A DNA stretch of 64,000 nucleotides, taken from contig JAVLUZ010000349.1 in the NCBI GenBank assembly GCA_036768485.1, forward strand, positions 27,412 to 91,411. Direction: 5' to 3'. Of this stretch, positions 43,103 through 53,019 are shown in pieces; position 1 is the first letter of the stretch, and every line of letters starts with the position of its first letter. The notes below the pieces were generated by a model that saw only the letters and a list, made by a program, of their open reading frames with translations, was not told where the DNA came from and did not search any database. The translations under genes and the position numbers were made by a program. This stretch comes from Mermis nigrescens (lineage: Eukaryota; Nematoda; Enoplea; Mermithida; Mermithidae).

Positions 43103-43545
43103 GCGAGGGTAGCCGAGTGGTCACCCGCAAGTCAATAATTAAGCCTGCCACACAGTGCGTTTCCTCTCTCCCTCGCCCTGGGCCACTGGCTTTGGGTTGG
43201 GCGCGCTTCCCCCAGGTCCAGGAAGGTTCCCTATGCAATAACATAGACTTATGCTAGAGCATTGCGCCCTCAGGGAGCAAGTGACGCCCCTTCGCCTATG
43301 CTATAACATGGGCTATGTTATAGCGTTACGCCTTAGGGAAACACAGGTAACTACTCTTGAGAGACCAAGAAAAATTCCCACATGGAAATTTTTTCCATGG
43401 AAAAGCGGGGATAGCCGAAGGTGGTCACCCGCCTGGCGTCCTCTGGAAAAGGTAGGGAGAATCGTTATATTTTATAAAGTGTGGCGCCCTGCCCAAATTA
43501 TGCTTGTTGGGGGCGTCACCTTACTACTGGTTTTTTGAATCAAAA
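43103..43545 (+). repeat. Possible tRNA-derived SINE fragment and short duplications
   Basis: GGGTAGCCGAGTGGTCACCCGC at about 43,106-43,127 contains TAGCCGAGTGG, a good match to a Ser/Leu-tRNA-type polymerase III A box. A diverged second copy, GGGATAGCCGAAGGTGGTCACCCGCC, is at about 43,408-43,433. Between them GCTATAACAT/ATGTTATAGC-type blocks repeat. I saw no good B box, so a working tRNA is excluded. The frame at 43,251-43,538 reads through these repeats. Confidence 0.4.
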
Positions 43546-43984
43546 CAATCGGTAATGTGGCACTAAAATCAGAAAGCCATGGCACAAATGTTTGTTGAGA
43601 ACGCAATAATTTATAAATTATAGATTAAGCTACTTTTACTGCTCTGAAAATCACATACGTAGCAAAAGGGTCGGATGCACAACTGCCGCATAATTCACGA
43701 CCGCCCCATAGTTCACGACCGCCGCATAAGACAGAACTCGACCGCCACATGATTCAGAACCGCCACATTGTACAGAACTGCCGCTTAGTTCATAAATCGT
43801 GGAATAAATTGTATGCATAGGTGTTCTCGGGAAGGATTTGACTCCACTGAATGGATAATGACCATACAATATGGCTGCAACCCCCAGAATTGTCGATTTT
43901 CGTAAAATGGTAGAAAGTTCGCTGTTTTAGCTCATTCTGGCGCAAAACCGTCAAATTTTCGGTGCTTAGTATATTTTACGCAAC

Positions 43985-44185
43985 TTTGTGCATGGAAATC
44001 AATTTTCAGCACTCAATTAAGTAGGTACAAAAGTAGCTTTTAGGCAGCTCACTGTAATACAACTTTGTATAGCAAGCTCTTCCGTTGCTATGCTCACTAT
44101 CGTGAATTTTTGCTTCAGTTTAATCTGCCTTTGTAATCGACTTGCCGTGATTCAGAAATTGTGATTTATGCACAAGGTTTATATT
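43985..44185. mobile_element. MITE family 2
   Basis: About 200 bp with ends ACTTTGTGCATGGAAAT and the complement of AACCTTGTGCATAAAT. A related copy is at 60,464-60,670 (shared GTACAAAAGTAGCTTTT-like and TTCAGTTTAATCTGCC-like blocks). Confidence 0.75.
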
Positions 44186-44205
44186 TTACATGTAATATGT
44201 TCATC

Positions 44206-45523
44206 CAGGCGCGGATCCAGGGGAGTGGGAGTTAGGGCGGCCGCTCCTCCCTCCGATAACGCTTTTTTCAAATTTTTTGAGCAGCAGATATACGTCGAAA
44301 TGGGCCTAAAATTGAGCTGAAAACGCAAAAACGCCAACAACTTTAGGGTCTTCGCGCCGAATCATCATTATTTTCTAGTTATAGTGTTCCAGCATGAGGC
44401 AGCCATAATATTCCAAGGCTTGACTTCGTTTAGTTTTTCAGATTAGGACGAATTTCAGAGCAAGAGTTTGTATTGGTTTGTAAGTATGAAGGAGCTGGAT
44501 GCTTTTTAAAATCATAATTCTGCCGATTTTGTGAAAGTTTTTACGTTACATTCCAACATTTAATTTTACAAAATTTTCCTGGGTTCGCTGTGTCTCGCTG
44601 GGAGCGTTTGAGCACGTTTTCGAGATCCTTCAGCTGTAAAAGCGAGGGTGTTTCTTACATTTTTTTGTATCCAAGACATAGTCGGGTAATGTAAATGTGT
44701 GGCCTGACCCGTTTGGCAGGACTGCCTCATCCCTTGAATGAAATAGAACTTCTGTTCTTCCTACGGGTCCCAAAAGGAAAAATATAAAATTGGCGAAGCG
44801 AGTCTAAAACACCGCCCAAATAGGTGTTTAGCGTGTTTTTGACTTATGTAAGCTGAAAATTTTCCGGCGCTTCGTGCCGGATTTATCGTTTATGTATAGT
44901 TTCGTCCTCTAAACCGCTAAAAATCACTCAACTCTGAGGTAGACATAAAGAGCATGTCAATTATTTTTCAGCGCTGTGCGCCAAATTCTTTGTTCGGCTA
45001 TATTTTTTGCCCTCTAGCTCACTCAAAACAGCTCAATTTGAGCTATGACGTGGAGAACATAGAATTTTTCCGGCGCTTCGCGTACGATTTCTTGTTTATC
45101 TATGTTTCTTGTCTTCTAGCCCGCTCGATCCCGCTCAGATTCGGACTTGACTTGCAGAATATGTCAATTTTTTCGGCGCTTCGTGTTCAATTATTTATCA
45201 TGTGTATAATCTTTCTCTGTAAAGCACAATGATTAAATACGAAGACATGGAGATAAGCCATTACTCGTGAATTGAGTTATAAGAAATCCTTTGTACATTT
45301 AGCTTAAATGATCAATTTTTTTGCATATCAATATTGAGTAAGGTTAAAAAATTTCTTGGGAGTTGGTTTTGAAATTTGTCTTCGACGTCGTTTAGAACTT
45401 GCCAAGATACGCTCAAAACTGCCTGTATATTCGCTTACCTCCTAATGGTTCTCGAGAAATCTGACTCGAAATTTTCGAATCGCCCCTCCCACCCCAAAAA
45501 ATTTTTTCCTGCATCCGCTAGTG
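44206..45523. mobile_element. hAT-like non-autonomous element
   Basis: It starts CAGGCGCGGATCCAGGGG and ends CCTGCATCCGCTAGTG, inverted ends of about 16 bp with three mismatches. It is flanked by TGTTCATC and TGTACATC, an 8-bp target duplication with one change. The CAG start, the GCGGAT-CAGG end motif and 8-bp duplication are typical of hAT elements. It contains four tandem units of about 105 bp at 44,860-45,210, each beginning with a GGCGCTTCGCGCC-like hairpin. It has no transposase. Confidence 0.82.
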
Positions 45524-45639
45524 TGTACATCCGCCCGATCTAAGACACATTTCTTGTGTAATAGCAATTGCGGCGTTCTGTACTATGCGGGGGTCGTAAA
45601 CCATGTGACTGTAGTGAATTATGCGGCGGTTGTGCATCC

Positions 45640-45755
45640 CAATCTAGCAGAAGCAGTCGATGAAGAACCCAGAATGATTTTTGCAGAAGAACGTAGATGA
45701 AAATGATTGAATAGAACCGTTGAACACTTTTTCCATCGTCCGGAATAGCTTCCAT
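45640..45755 (-). CDS. Exon truncated by a transposon, unknown protein
   Basis: After the acceptor GATCACAGCACAG at 45,756-45,757, the frame gives MEAIPDDGKSVQRFYSIIF followed by a hydrophobic, Leu-rich stretch (LLQKSFWVLHRLLLLDW), and then meets the outer end of the element 43,673-45,639. The next codons would be transposon sequence. It joins in phase to exon 45,808-45,924 across a 52-base intron. Whether the element lies in an exon (disrupting it) or the true exon ends just before is not resolved; I found no continuation on the other side of the element. Confidence 0.42.
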
Positions 45756-45807
45756 CTGTGCTGTGATCGACATAAAGTTCATGAAATGTATGTATGTAAG
45801 GGCTTAC

Positions 45808-45924
45808 ATGATTTGCTGTCAGCTTTTGCGTACAAGTTTCAAAGTGGACTATCAATGCATAGCTAGCAAACATATTTTCAGTCATATCGGTTCGACTGCG
45901 AAGGAGTCTGACTTTACACATCAT
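45808..45924 (-). CDS. First exon of a small minus-strand gene, unknown
   Basis: ATG at 45,924 (two adjacent Met) opens 39 codons (MMCKVRLLRSRTDMTENMF, then SYALIVHFETC) ending exactly on a codon boundary at a donor, CAT followed by GTAAGCCC. The intron to the next exon would be 52 bases, typical of compact invertebrate introns. There is no signal peptide. No family recognised. Confidence 0.42.
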
Positions 45925-46017
45925 AGAAAATACATTGCAGTAAAGACAAACAAAAGCCGATTTAACGGAGGCGTATAGGCTTAAAAGGATTTACCCAGCT
46001 GATTAAGTCGCCTAGCT

Positions 46018-46030
46018 GTGGGTATATATA
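46018..46030 (+). promoter_or_regulatory. Possible TATA box
   Basis: GGGTATATATATTTCC lies about 75-80 bases before the ATG at 46,100, and an initiator-like AATCACACAG is 30 bases downstream of it. The spacing suits a core promoter. Confidence 0.35.
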
Positions 46031-46099
46031 TTTCCTAATGTTTCGTTCAGAATCACACAGTTTGCGCCAATTTCGTTATCACTTATAGTCCTACCGAAC

Positions 46100-46158
46100 A
46101 TGTCGATATACACGTTCATTTGTGTTTGTTGCTGCTTGTTGGCTTCTTTTTTATTGAA
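46100..46158 (+). CDS. Possible signal-peptide exon of a small secreted protein
   Basis: ATG opens MSIYTFICVCCCLLASFLL, a strongly hydrophobic signal-like sequence, and meets a donor-like GTAATC at 46,159. The following 230 bases contain a mixed, Cys-containing frame (46,191-46,391) that ends just before AATAAA at 46,393. A gene of about 370 bases from TATA box to poly(A) signal is possible, but the implied intron of about 33 bases is very short and the phase does not fit cleanly, so a base error or another exon must be assumed. Confidence 0.3.
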
Positions 46159-46399
46159 GTAATCTCGCTGTTAATAATATACCCGCAAAAGTGTTTTCCG
46201 TCGGAAATTTGGCAAACTTTTTGTTAGAGCTTCGGGACCTTATTATGTGTAGCGTCTATAAATCATCAATCTTTCGGAAAAAAGCAATAGAATTAAGTGG
46301 ATACTACCAAAAATGTATTTTTTGCTACCATATCTTTAAACTTGGTCGTGCATTACAATTTAACGACATAAAATTTTGTTATCCTAGCTAAAATAAAAC

Positions 46400-47044
46400 A
46401 AAAACCTTGTCAAAAATACCATATTTCGTACTCCTGTCCGACTAATACAGAGCGTAAAAGATTATAAGATGAGATTTGTTATCTAATTTTTATGTACATT
46501 GTAAACTTTGCTCGCTGAATTTGGCTGGGGTTATGGTCTGTTTAACTTAAGTTTGCGCAGAAATTTTCGGATTTTTTCCGAAAGTAAGCTTACGGATTAC
46601 GATAATTATATATCAAATTAATGTTATTATAGCAACCTGTCGGCTATTGTCGGACATACTTATTTAAAATTTATGCTAATACTTGTTTGAAACAGACTAC
46701 AAGTGTGCAGAAAAATTTCGAGACCGACATCTTTTTCTAAATGTGACTGAGACAAAGATATCTTTCTCGACACATGACTGAATACAATTATTGCATACAA
46801 GAATTTTTCATTTCTCAATACTTTTTCGAAAGCTAAACTAAGAGTGAGATAAAAGATAAAGAAGATTGAAACATTTAGCGATTGCGTATTAATGGAATTT
46901 CTGACACTCTTACATGTAGAACATTAGAGGGAGGCTGAACGACAATTTTCAACAACTTTTTTTGATATGTGGTAGACGGATATCTTTGCTTCAGGAGAAA
47001 GAAAGAATACAGTAGAAAAATTTACTAATTCAATCTGACTTTTA
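46400..47044. other. No gene seen
   Basis: AT-rich; no supported exon or repeat. Confidence 0.5.
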
Positions 47045-47239
47045 TTGTTAATCATGCATTCAATAAAAGTGAATCGCTTTATAACTTACGGTTACAATTC
47101 ATTAAAATTGAAAATATATACTTCGTGTGATAAAGAATTTGATCTATCTTCGGGCGTTTTCTGTGAATGTAGACGAAAATGCCGATGTATTTGTTCAACT
47201 CTATATTCATTGGTAATTTTTGCGACTATGCATCGATAA
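47045..47239 (+). CDS. Possible Cys-rich exon
   Basis: The frame has a clear ATG at 47,054. Its second half has six Cys within about 22 residues (SGVFCECRRKCRCICST), a density seen in small disulfide-rich secreted peptides. A GTAATT donor-like sequence follows at about 47,212. There is no signal peptide in it; it could be a later exon of a gene such as the one proposed at 46,100. It could also be chance. Confidence 0.25.
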   Translation: MLIMHSIKVNRFITYGYNSLKLKIYTSCDKEFDLSSGVFCECRRKCRCICSTLYSLVIFATMHR

Positions 47240-47317
47240 AGTTATTTAATCTTTAAGGACGCAAGGCGAAGATGACGTAATGGTTAGTAGTATATTTACC
47301 TATATAGCTGTAAGAAT

Positions 47318-47488
47318 CAGGCACGTAGCTGGCCCTCCTATTTTTGGCGAACCAACACCAATTTTTCGGAAGGACTAAGCCCATAAGGCCAAAGTAGCAC
47401 GAAATAACCTGTAAAAAGTCCTATTTTTCCTGTTTTCCAGAAGTTTTGGGGTCCGAACCCTACCATTCCCCCCACAGCTACGTGCCTG
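47318..47488. mobile_element. hAT-like MITE, 171 bp
   Basis: Ends CAGGCACGTAGCTGG and the complement of CAGGCACGTAGCTGTGG, flanked by a perfect 8-bp duplication GTAAGAAT (47,310-47,317 and 47,489-47,496). Non-coding. Confidence 0.9.
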
Positions 47489-47499
47489 GTAAGAATAGA

Positions 47500-47966
47500 C
47501 GATCAGCATCTACTATCCTGTTCCGCGAAGCGGTCGGCAACAGGCTATTCCGAAAAAAATCAAATGAGGGTCATTCACTTAAATGATGCTGATTCCGCGT
47601 TAAAATTTTCGCTGTCAAGACCTCTGAGATTAACAGAATAGGAGAACTGGGTTTTGTGTGCTGTTTGAGACACTTAAAGGTGTTTTTACAATCCACTTGA
47701 TGCCATCGAAAATCTTTAAATTTTCTAAATTTTTTTTCTAACTTTTCAATTTTATTTTCTATTTTTCTAACTCGCATCCGTCTTTACCGCATTTTAATCA
47801 AGCCTATTTATTTAAATTAAAAATAATAAAAACGGGTACACCTTCTTCGAACACGAAACAGGGATCACTATAAGCTGCATGATGATGCGTTTATCTCCAC
47901 AGACCTCAAAAGAGTTCTTTTGCTCGTCATTTCAGCATAGCTTAATAAAACGTAGTCATAGTCGTA
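47500..47966. other. No gene seen
   Basis: The minus-strand frame at 47,571-47,777 has a Lys/Glu-rich start but begins in AT-rich DNA with no splice support; not called. Confidence 0.45.
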
Positions 47967-48230
47967 GGCACAACTGGGCGTGGGGGTTTTGGGGGTATGC
48001 ACCCCCCAGAAACCAAAATACCCTCCCCTCCAGAAATAAAAATACCCAACCAGAATTCAATTTTTGAAAATTTTTTCGTTTCGCAATTTTTTGATGCCAA
48101 TGGATAGTGCTTGATGAGAAACGTCGAAAAATGGTGTTTTTATCGCCATACCACCATTTTTAAGGCCATTTTACGACCTTCAAAAAATCTTGCACACTAC
48201 CCCCCAGAATTTTCTTGCTGCCCACGTACG
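47967..48230 (-). mobile_element. MITE family 1 copy
   Basis: Reverse orientation: starts GCACAACTGGGCGTGGGGG, contains GGATAGTGCTTGATGAG and ends GCTGCCCACGTAC. Confidence 0.85.
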
Positions 48231-48233
48231 GTC

Positions 48234-48485
48234 ATAGGTGAGCGGCGACAAACTTCTAGGTGGAGGGGCAATGTTTTTTCGAAGGTCATCTTTAAAATGG
48301 TGGTATGGCGAGAAAAAACACAATTTCTCAACATTTCTCATCGAGCACTATCCACTAGCACAAAAAAATTGCGAAAAAAAACATAAAAATTAAAAAAATT
48401 GAATTCCGTGGGTATGTATTTTGGTTTTTGGGGGCTATTTCGCTCTCTAAGGGTGCATACCCCCAACCCCCACGTCCAGATATGG
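48234..48485 (+). mobile_element. MITE family 1 copy, adjacent and opposite to the previous one
   Basis: It starts ATAGGTGAGCGGCGAC, contains CATCGAGCACTATCC and ends CACGTCCAGATATG. Only a few bases separate it from the reverse copy, so the pair could form a hairpin. Confidence 0.82.
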
Positions 48486-49221
48486 TCATATGATATGCCT
48501 AAAGCAAGAATATTTGAACGGACAATATAGGTTTTTGACTCAGTAAAACTACACTAGTAAAATCGCAAAGGGTAAACGACGTCTATTAATTGAAGATAAT
48601 CCAGCCAATTTGATGATTTGTGAGTGGCATTTGACTAATTTGACGCCTTGCGATTTTTTCCATTGGAGTGCTGTACAAGCTGTAAAATATTTAGAGTTTT
48701 AAATTGTCGCATTAACAATCCGTTCATTAACTTTCTCTCAAAATATCTCAAAATGGGGAAAAAGTTCTATTGAGATCGTGTAACCAATGTGCGGCAGACA
48801 GATTGTTAGAAATAATGGCAAAAAACCTCGAAACAAATACGTCATCATATTTTGTATATATCGCAATGTGCTTTTTTAAAATAAAATAAAGTTTTTCTCC
48901 ACCTTGAAAGAGCATGTCGTCTCGTTAATAGTTCTTAACATTATTGGGTCATTGTTATCGGTTAAATGCATTATATGATTATATTAGGCACTGTAGGTTA
49001 CTTATGCAAAACGACAATATATAGAATGAATTTCACGAAATTCAATTACAGGGTTGTTTTTATTTTGCATATCCAAATTTGATTTAACATCGAGGAAATG
49101 CAAACATTTCGTTCCTTATGATTATAATAAAAACAACAAATCATTCCTTACCTATATCTTATTTTTTATATTTATGAATTGTATTCTAGAAAATAGATTA
49201 AAAAATCGAATAAGTAGTATA
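48486..49221. other. No gene seen
   Basis: AT-rich, no supported exon. Confidence 0.5.
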
Positions 49222-49356
49222 GCCTGGTTTATACTTCACTCATCACGCCGAACTTGCGAATCCTGCGAAGTTCGCATCGCTAAATAATTCAAGCAGGGAA
49301 GAAACTTTGTCATGTGATGAATCCTATTCCCGTTTATACTTCATCGCGTTCACGTC

Positions 49357-49944
49357 ATAGGTGGGCAGCACCGAAATTCTGGCGGAGGGAAAGTAAAAAT
49401 AATTCTGGAGGAGGGGGAAGGGGTAAAAAAATTTTCAAAGGTCAAAAAATGGTCTTAAAAGTGGTTGTATGCACACGTGGGCGTTGGGGGGGGGTTTGGG
49501 TATGCAGCCCCCCAGAAGTTGGAATACCCCCGTCCCGGAATTCAAAATACCCACCCAATGATTCAATTTTTTAAATGTTTTTGCTTTTTTAGCGATTTTT
49601 CTGATGCCATTCGATAGTGCTCGGTGAGAAACGTCGAAAAATGGTATTTTTTGCCATAGGGCCACTTTTAAGACCTTTTTTTGACATTTAAAATTTTTCC
49701 CCCATCTCCCCCAGAAATTTTTTACCCCCCTCCCTCCCAGAATTTTGGTGCTGCCCACCTATGGTTGTATTGCGGAAAAAACACCATTTTTCGACGTTTC
49801 TCATCGAGCACTATCCAATGGCATCAAAAAATCGCTAAAAAGCAAAAAAATTCAAAATTGAATTCCGGAGGGTATTTTGATCTCTGGGGGGGTATTCCAA
49901 CTTGAGGGGGTGCATACCCCTAAAACTCCCACGTTCACGTGTGG
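49357..49944 (+). mobile_element. MITE family 1 copy interrupted by another copy
   Basis: The two halves 49,357-49,470 and 49,763-49,944 together make one family 1 element, starting ATAGGTGGGCAGCACCG and ending TTCACGTGTGG. Flanks TTCACGTC and TTCACGGG are its worn 8-bp duplication. Confidence 0.88.
49471..49762 (-). mobile_element. MITE family 1 copy nested in another, with perfect 8-bp duplication
   Basis: Reverse orientation: starts GCACACGTGGGCGTTGGGG, ends GCTGCCCACCTAT. GGTTGTAT is present on both sides (49,463-49,470 and 49,763-49,770), which fixes both ends of the family and the 8-bp duplication length. Confidence 0.93.
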
Positions 49945-50195
49945 TTCACGGGCGCCGAAAATGCCGAAAAATTTCTGATTTCAGTAACAAGTTGACCTCC
50001 TACGCGAATTCGCTAAATAGGGCTCTGAAGCGGATTCGCGTCCTTTTTTACGCTTATTTTCGATTGAACTATCAAATTCGACTTGTACGGCACGTAGTAT
50101 TTGTTGTTACGGCACTGCTTCCCAAAATTTCGCATGTCTACGTATTTTTTTGCTCCACAGGGATAAACGTTTATAAATTTTTTTCGGTATATTAA

Positions 50196-50693
50196 AGCAG
50201 TTACGTCACTATTCCATTTAAAAAATAGATAATAAAAGGATAAATATTATACTAAGTATTATGAGAAACGTTAAAAAAATTTTCAGAACCTTCACCCATT
50301 AATAACAGTAAAACAACTGAGCAATAAGAATTAAGAATTAAAAAATATTTGAAAAAATAAATAATATGATAATAAGGTAATAATCAAAATAATTATTGAA
50401 TTATTGTCTATACAATTTAAAAAATTAAAAGTAATAAAATACCCTAATTTTAGCGGGTAGATGAATTACTTGACAGCAGTACAAAATATCAAGTTTTTCA
50501 GAAACTCAAGTGTCTCATTTACTTCAAAATTGCCAATTAAACAAAAGAATTGGTTAAAAAATTTAAATACATGTTAAAAACACAGGATTAAATTTTTCGA
50601 AGAATGTCTCAGATTATTGATTACCATTAACAAACAATTACCGTTCAGTTTACATGCTTGCGGGCCCGCTACCATAATTAATTAATGCTCTAC
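50196..50693. other. No gene seen
   Basis: Very AT-rich interior of the 49,222-51,543 interval. Confidence 0.5.
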
Positions 50694-50943
50694 ATAGGTG
50701 GGCGGCAACATTATTCTTTGGGAGGGGGGGGGGCAAGATTTTCCCAAAGATTAAAAAATAGTATGGTATGACGAAAAGAATACCATTTTTCAACATTTCT
50801 CATCGAGCACTATACATTGGCATCAAAAAATTGCGACAAAAACAAAAAAAATTTTTGAAAGTTGAATTCTGGGGCGGCTGTTTGGACTTAATTTCTATGG
50901 GGTGCATACCCCTCACTCCCTAAACCCCACACGCCCAGGTATG
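50694..50943 (+). mobile_element. MITE family 1 copy
   Basis: It starts ATAGGTGGGCGGC, contains CATCGAGCACTATAC and ends CACGCCCAGGTATGA. Flanks TGCTCTAC and TGCTACAG are a worn duplication. Confidence 0.85.
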
Positions 50944-51543
50944 ATGCTACAGAAATCGATTTTCACTTACTACATAAGTACGTTCTCAAATCAATTATGT
51001 CATGCAACAATGCTTTGAATTTGTAATGAGGTCCTGTGAGGACGAGAATAGGCAAAAATATGCGCGAAAGAATCGTGCGATTAGTTCGCAAGATGCGCAG
51101 AAAATTATCGCACGATTTATCGCGCAGGATAATCGATTTTGCGAGATACTTCGCAGCAAGTATAAATTGAACACGCGATACGAATTTTCTGTAGGTACTC
51201 TTGTGCTACTTCGCGCGTCCTTTTTGTTTCTTTCTTACTGATAGCATGCTACACTTCTATCTCTGTCTTTCTTTCTTTTTTCTGTTTTTTTGTTCAGTAT
51301 TTGCTTTTTTATTTATCTATTTGTTTACTTATTTTTCTTTTATTTTCTCTCGTCATTCTTGCTACTTTCTCGTATTGACGACTTCTTACTATTTGACCAT
51401 TATCGCGCGATATTTCGCAGGGATGTACAAACGGATAGCGCGATGCGTCAATTCGCACTATTTTAGCATAACGCGCTATTTTTAGAAAAAATCACGCCAT
51501 TTCATCCAGCGACGCGATCATGCGTGAAGTATAAACACGGCTT

Positions 51544-52229
51544 AAGTGCTTTGTACACCTTAAATCTCATTATTCACGTTTGTAATATATTTTGGCTAAA
51601 TGTATTACTATACTTCAGCGAATTTTCATGTAGTTTTCTTTTAGGCATATTAAATACTTGATCTTAATTCGTGGATTCTAAATTATAGCATTTATCCAAT
51701 CCATTTATCCAATTATCCATTTACTTTCCAAAATTGATACTTTTTAAATTATCTATCATGGGACACTAAATTTGTCAGTGTGCGCACGGATTTGATTCAT
51801 TGGTTCAATAGATTGGATAATTCGAGTTCAGAATTACAACGTAGCATTGGCGAATACCTCAAAAAAGCTGTAAAGATGAGTTTCTCATGATCGATAAAGA
51901 AAATTAATGGCACGATTAACTTGCAGGTGTTATTTTATAATTAAGAGTTAAAAATAAGTAAATTTTCGATTTCAGAACCTGCCAAGTAAAACTTGATTTT
52001 CCTCGTACAAACATATACAGTTTCAAAGTAAATATTAATTTTGACTTCGCGACGAAGGTAATTTTGAAATAATTTCGATTTAAGATTAGCTGTAAAGGTG
52101 CTTTGTTTATTTTTAAAATCTAACAATATTACATTAAACTTTAGGCACACAAAGCACATTTTGGACTCTAAAAGCAAAAGTATTAATAGAATATGTCTTA
52201 TCACTAACACAGAATGCTTTGGTATTAAT
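51544..52229. other. No gene seen
   Basis: AT-rich. The minus-strand frame at 51,941-52,381 runs from a MITE into AT-rich DNA and is not a gene. Confidence 0.5.
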
Positions 52230-52490
52230 ACCACACCTGGACTTGGGGGTGTGAAGAGGTCCCCCCTCCGAGAAACCGAGATACCCTCTAGAAACCAAAA
52301 TACCCCCGGAATTATATTTTTTAAATTTTTTTTGTTTTTTAGCAATTTTTTGATACCAATGGATAGTGTTGGATGAGACACCTTAAAAAATTGTGTTTTT
52401 TAAGCCATACTACTATTTTAAAGGTCATTTTTTGACCTTTGAAAACGCTTGCACCCACACCCTCCCAGAATTTGGGTGTTGCCCACGTAT
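52230..52490 (-). mobile_element. MITE family 1 copy
   Basis: Reverse orientation: starts CCACACCTGGACTTGGGGG, contains GGATAGTGTTGGATGAG and ends GTTGCCCACGTAT. Confidence 0.85.
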
Positions 52491-52821
52491 AATTAAGACT
52501 AGTGTACGCCCATCGAATTCACTTTTCCGTCAGTTTTTTGTGTACACTCCGGTGACTGCTCCGAGCAAAGTGTTTCATTAAAAACACTGCATATACGTAT
52601 AAAGCTTTTAGGGAATAAAGTTTCGTTATACACCGTGCATGGTATTGAATTTACATATCTATGCAGCTAAAATTGACAAGTCATTTTCACGCTTCCCAAT
52701 CCCTCCTAGGTTGAATTTTAAATTATAAAAGCATAATTCTTTCCATATTGTCTCTAAAATACATAAATTCTTGTAATAAAATCAAAAAATCTGTATAATG
52801 TATAGAATCCGACGCTTTTAG

Positions 52822-53019
52822 TGGTACACTTGGTTTGCAGCGAAATATTTATGTGCTGGAAAAGCCTATTGCAAAGTGGACGCGGGCCGAAATGACAGAG
52901 GTAAGGTTTGCTGCGCGTGCTATCAGAATCTAGCCAGCATTATCAAGAGAATAATTAATATTGTGCATGTATCTGCCCAAAGCAAAGAGAAAACAGCTGC
53001 AATACTACAAAGAATTTAA
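52822..53019 (+). CDS. Possible terminal exon with clustered Cys, unknown
   Basis: Acceptor CGACGCTTTTAG at 52,810-52,821 opens 65 codons in phase, ending TAA at 53,017. The peptide begins WYTWFAAKYLC and has five Cys in a short region (C, YC, then VCCAC), then a basic helix (ASIIKRIINIV). The Cys spacing could be a small zinc-binding module. There is no ATG, so it needs upstream exons. A competing reading uses the acceptor TTGGTTTGCAG at 52,840 and a donor GAG followed by GTAAGG at about 52,901, giving a 20-codon exon in another frame. Confidence 0.35.
   Translation, partial: WYTWFAAKYLCAGKAYCKVDAGRNDRGKVCCACYQNLASIIKRIINIVHVSAQSKEKTAAILQRI

Larger units (their letters stand above)
43673..45639. 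mobile_element. DNA transposon with 26-bp inverted ends and nested insertions
   Basis: Left end GGATGCACAACTGCCGCATA and right end the complement of GGATGCACAACCGCCGCATA, 26 bases with one mismatch. The left end continues into four or five subterminal units of about 20 bp (CGACCGCCGCATAATTCA type, 43,681-43,800), and a shorter set lies at the right end. Only about 420 bp are its own; the rest is two later insertions (43,985-44,185 and 44,206-45,523). It contains no transposase. No target duplication seen. Confidence 0.8.
49222..51543. mobile_element. Possible transposon with GTTTATACTTCA ends, carrying nested MITEs
   Basis: CCTGGTTTATACTTCACTCATCA at 49,225 is inverted at about 51,518-51,540 (GCGTGAAGTATAAACACGG). 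A third, direct GTTTATACTTCATCGCG is at 49,332. The interval is rich in TCGCG-containing short repeats near 51,050-51,180 and 51,400-51,480, unlike the surroundings. The frame 51,002-51,241 reads through this CG-rich part and ends near a donor-like GTAGGT; I treat it as element sequence. Family and true ends are uncertain. Confidence 0.5.

Noticed and set aside
43100..43190. tRNA-Ser or tRNA-Leu gene
   Set aside because: Good A box but no B box and no cloverleaf stems; at most a tRNA-derived fragment.
51002..51241. 79-residue ORF with a donor-like site at its end
   Set aside because: It starts at ATG and looks partly coding, but its TCGCG-rich sequence recurs within the same element and I treat it as repeat-derived.
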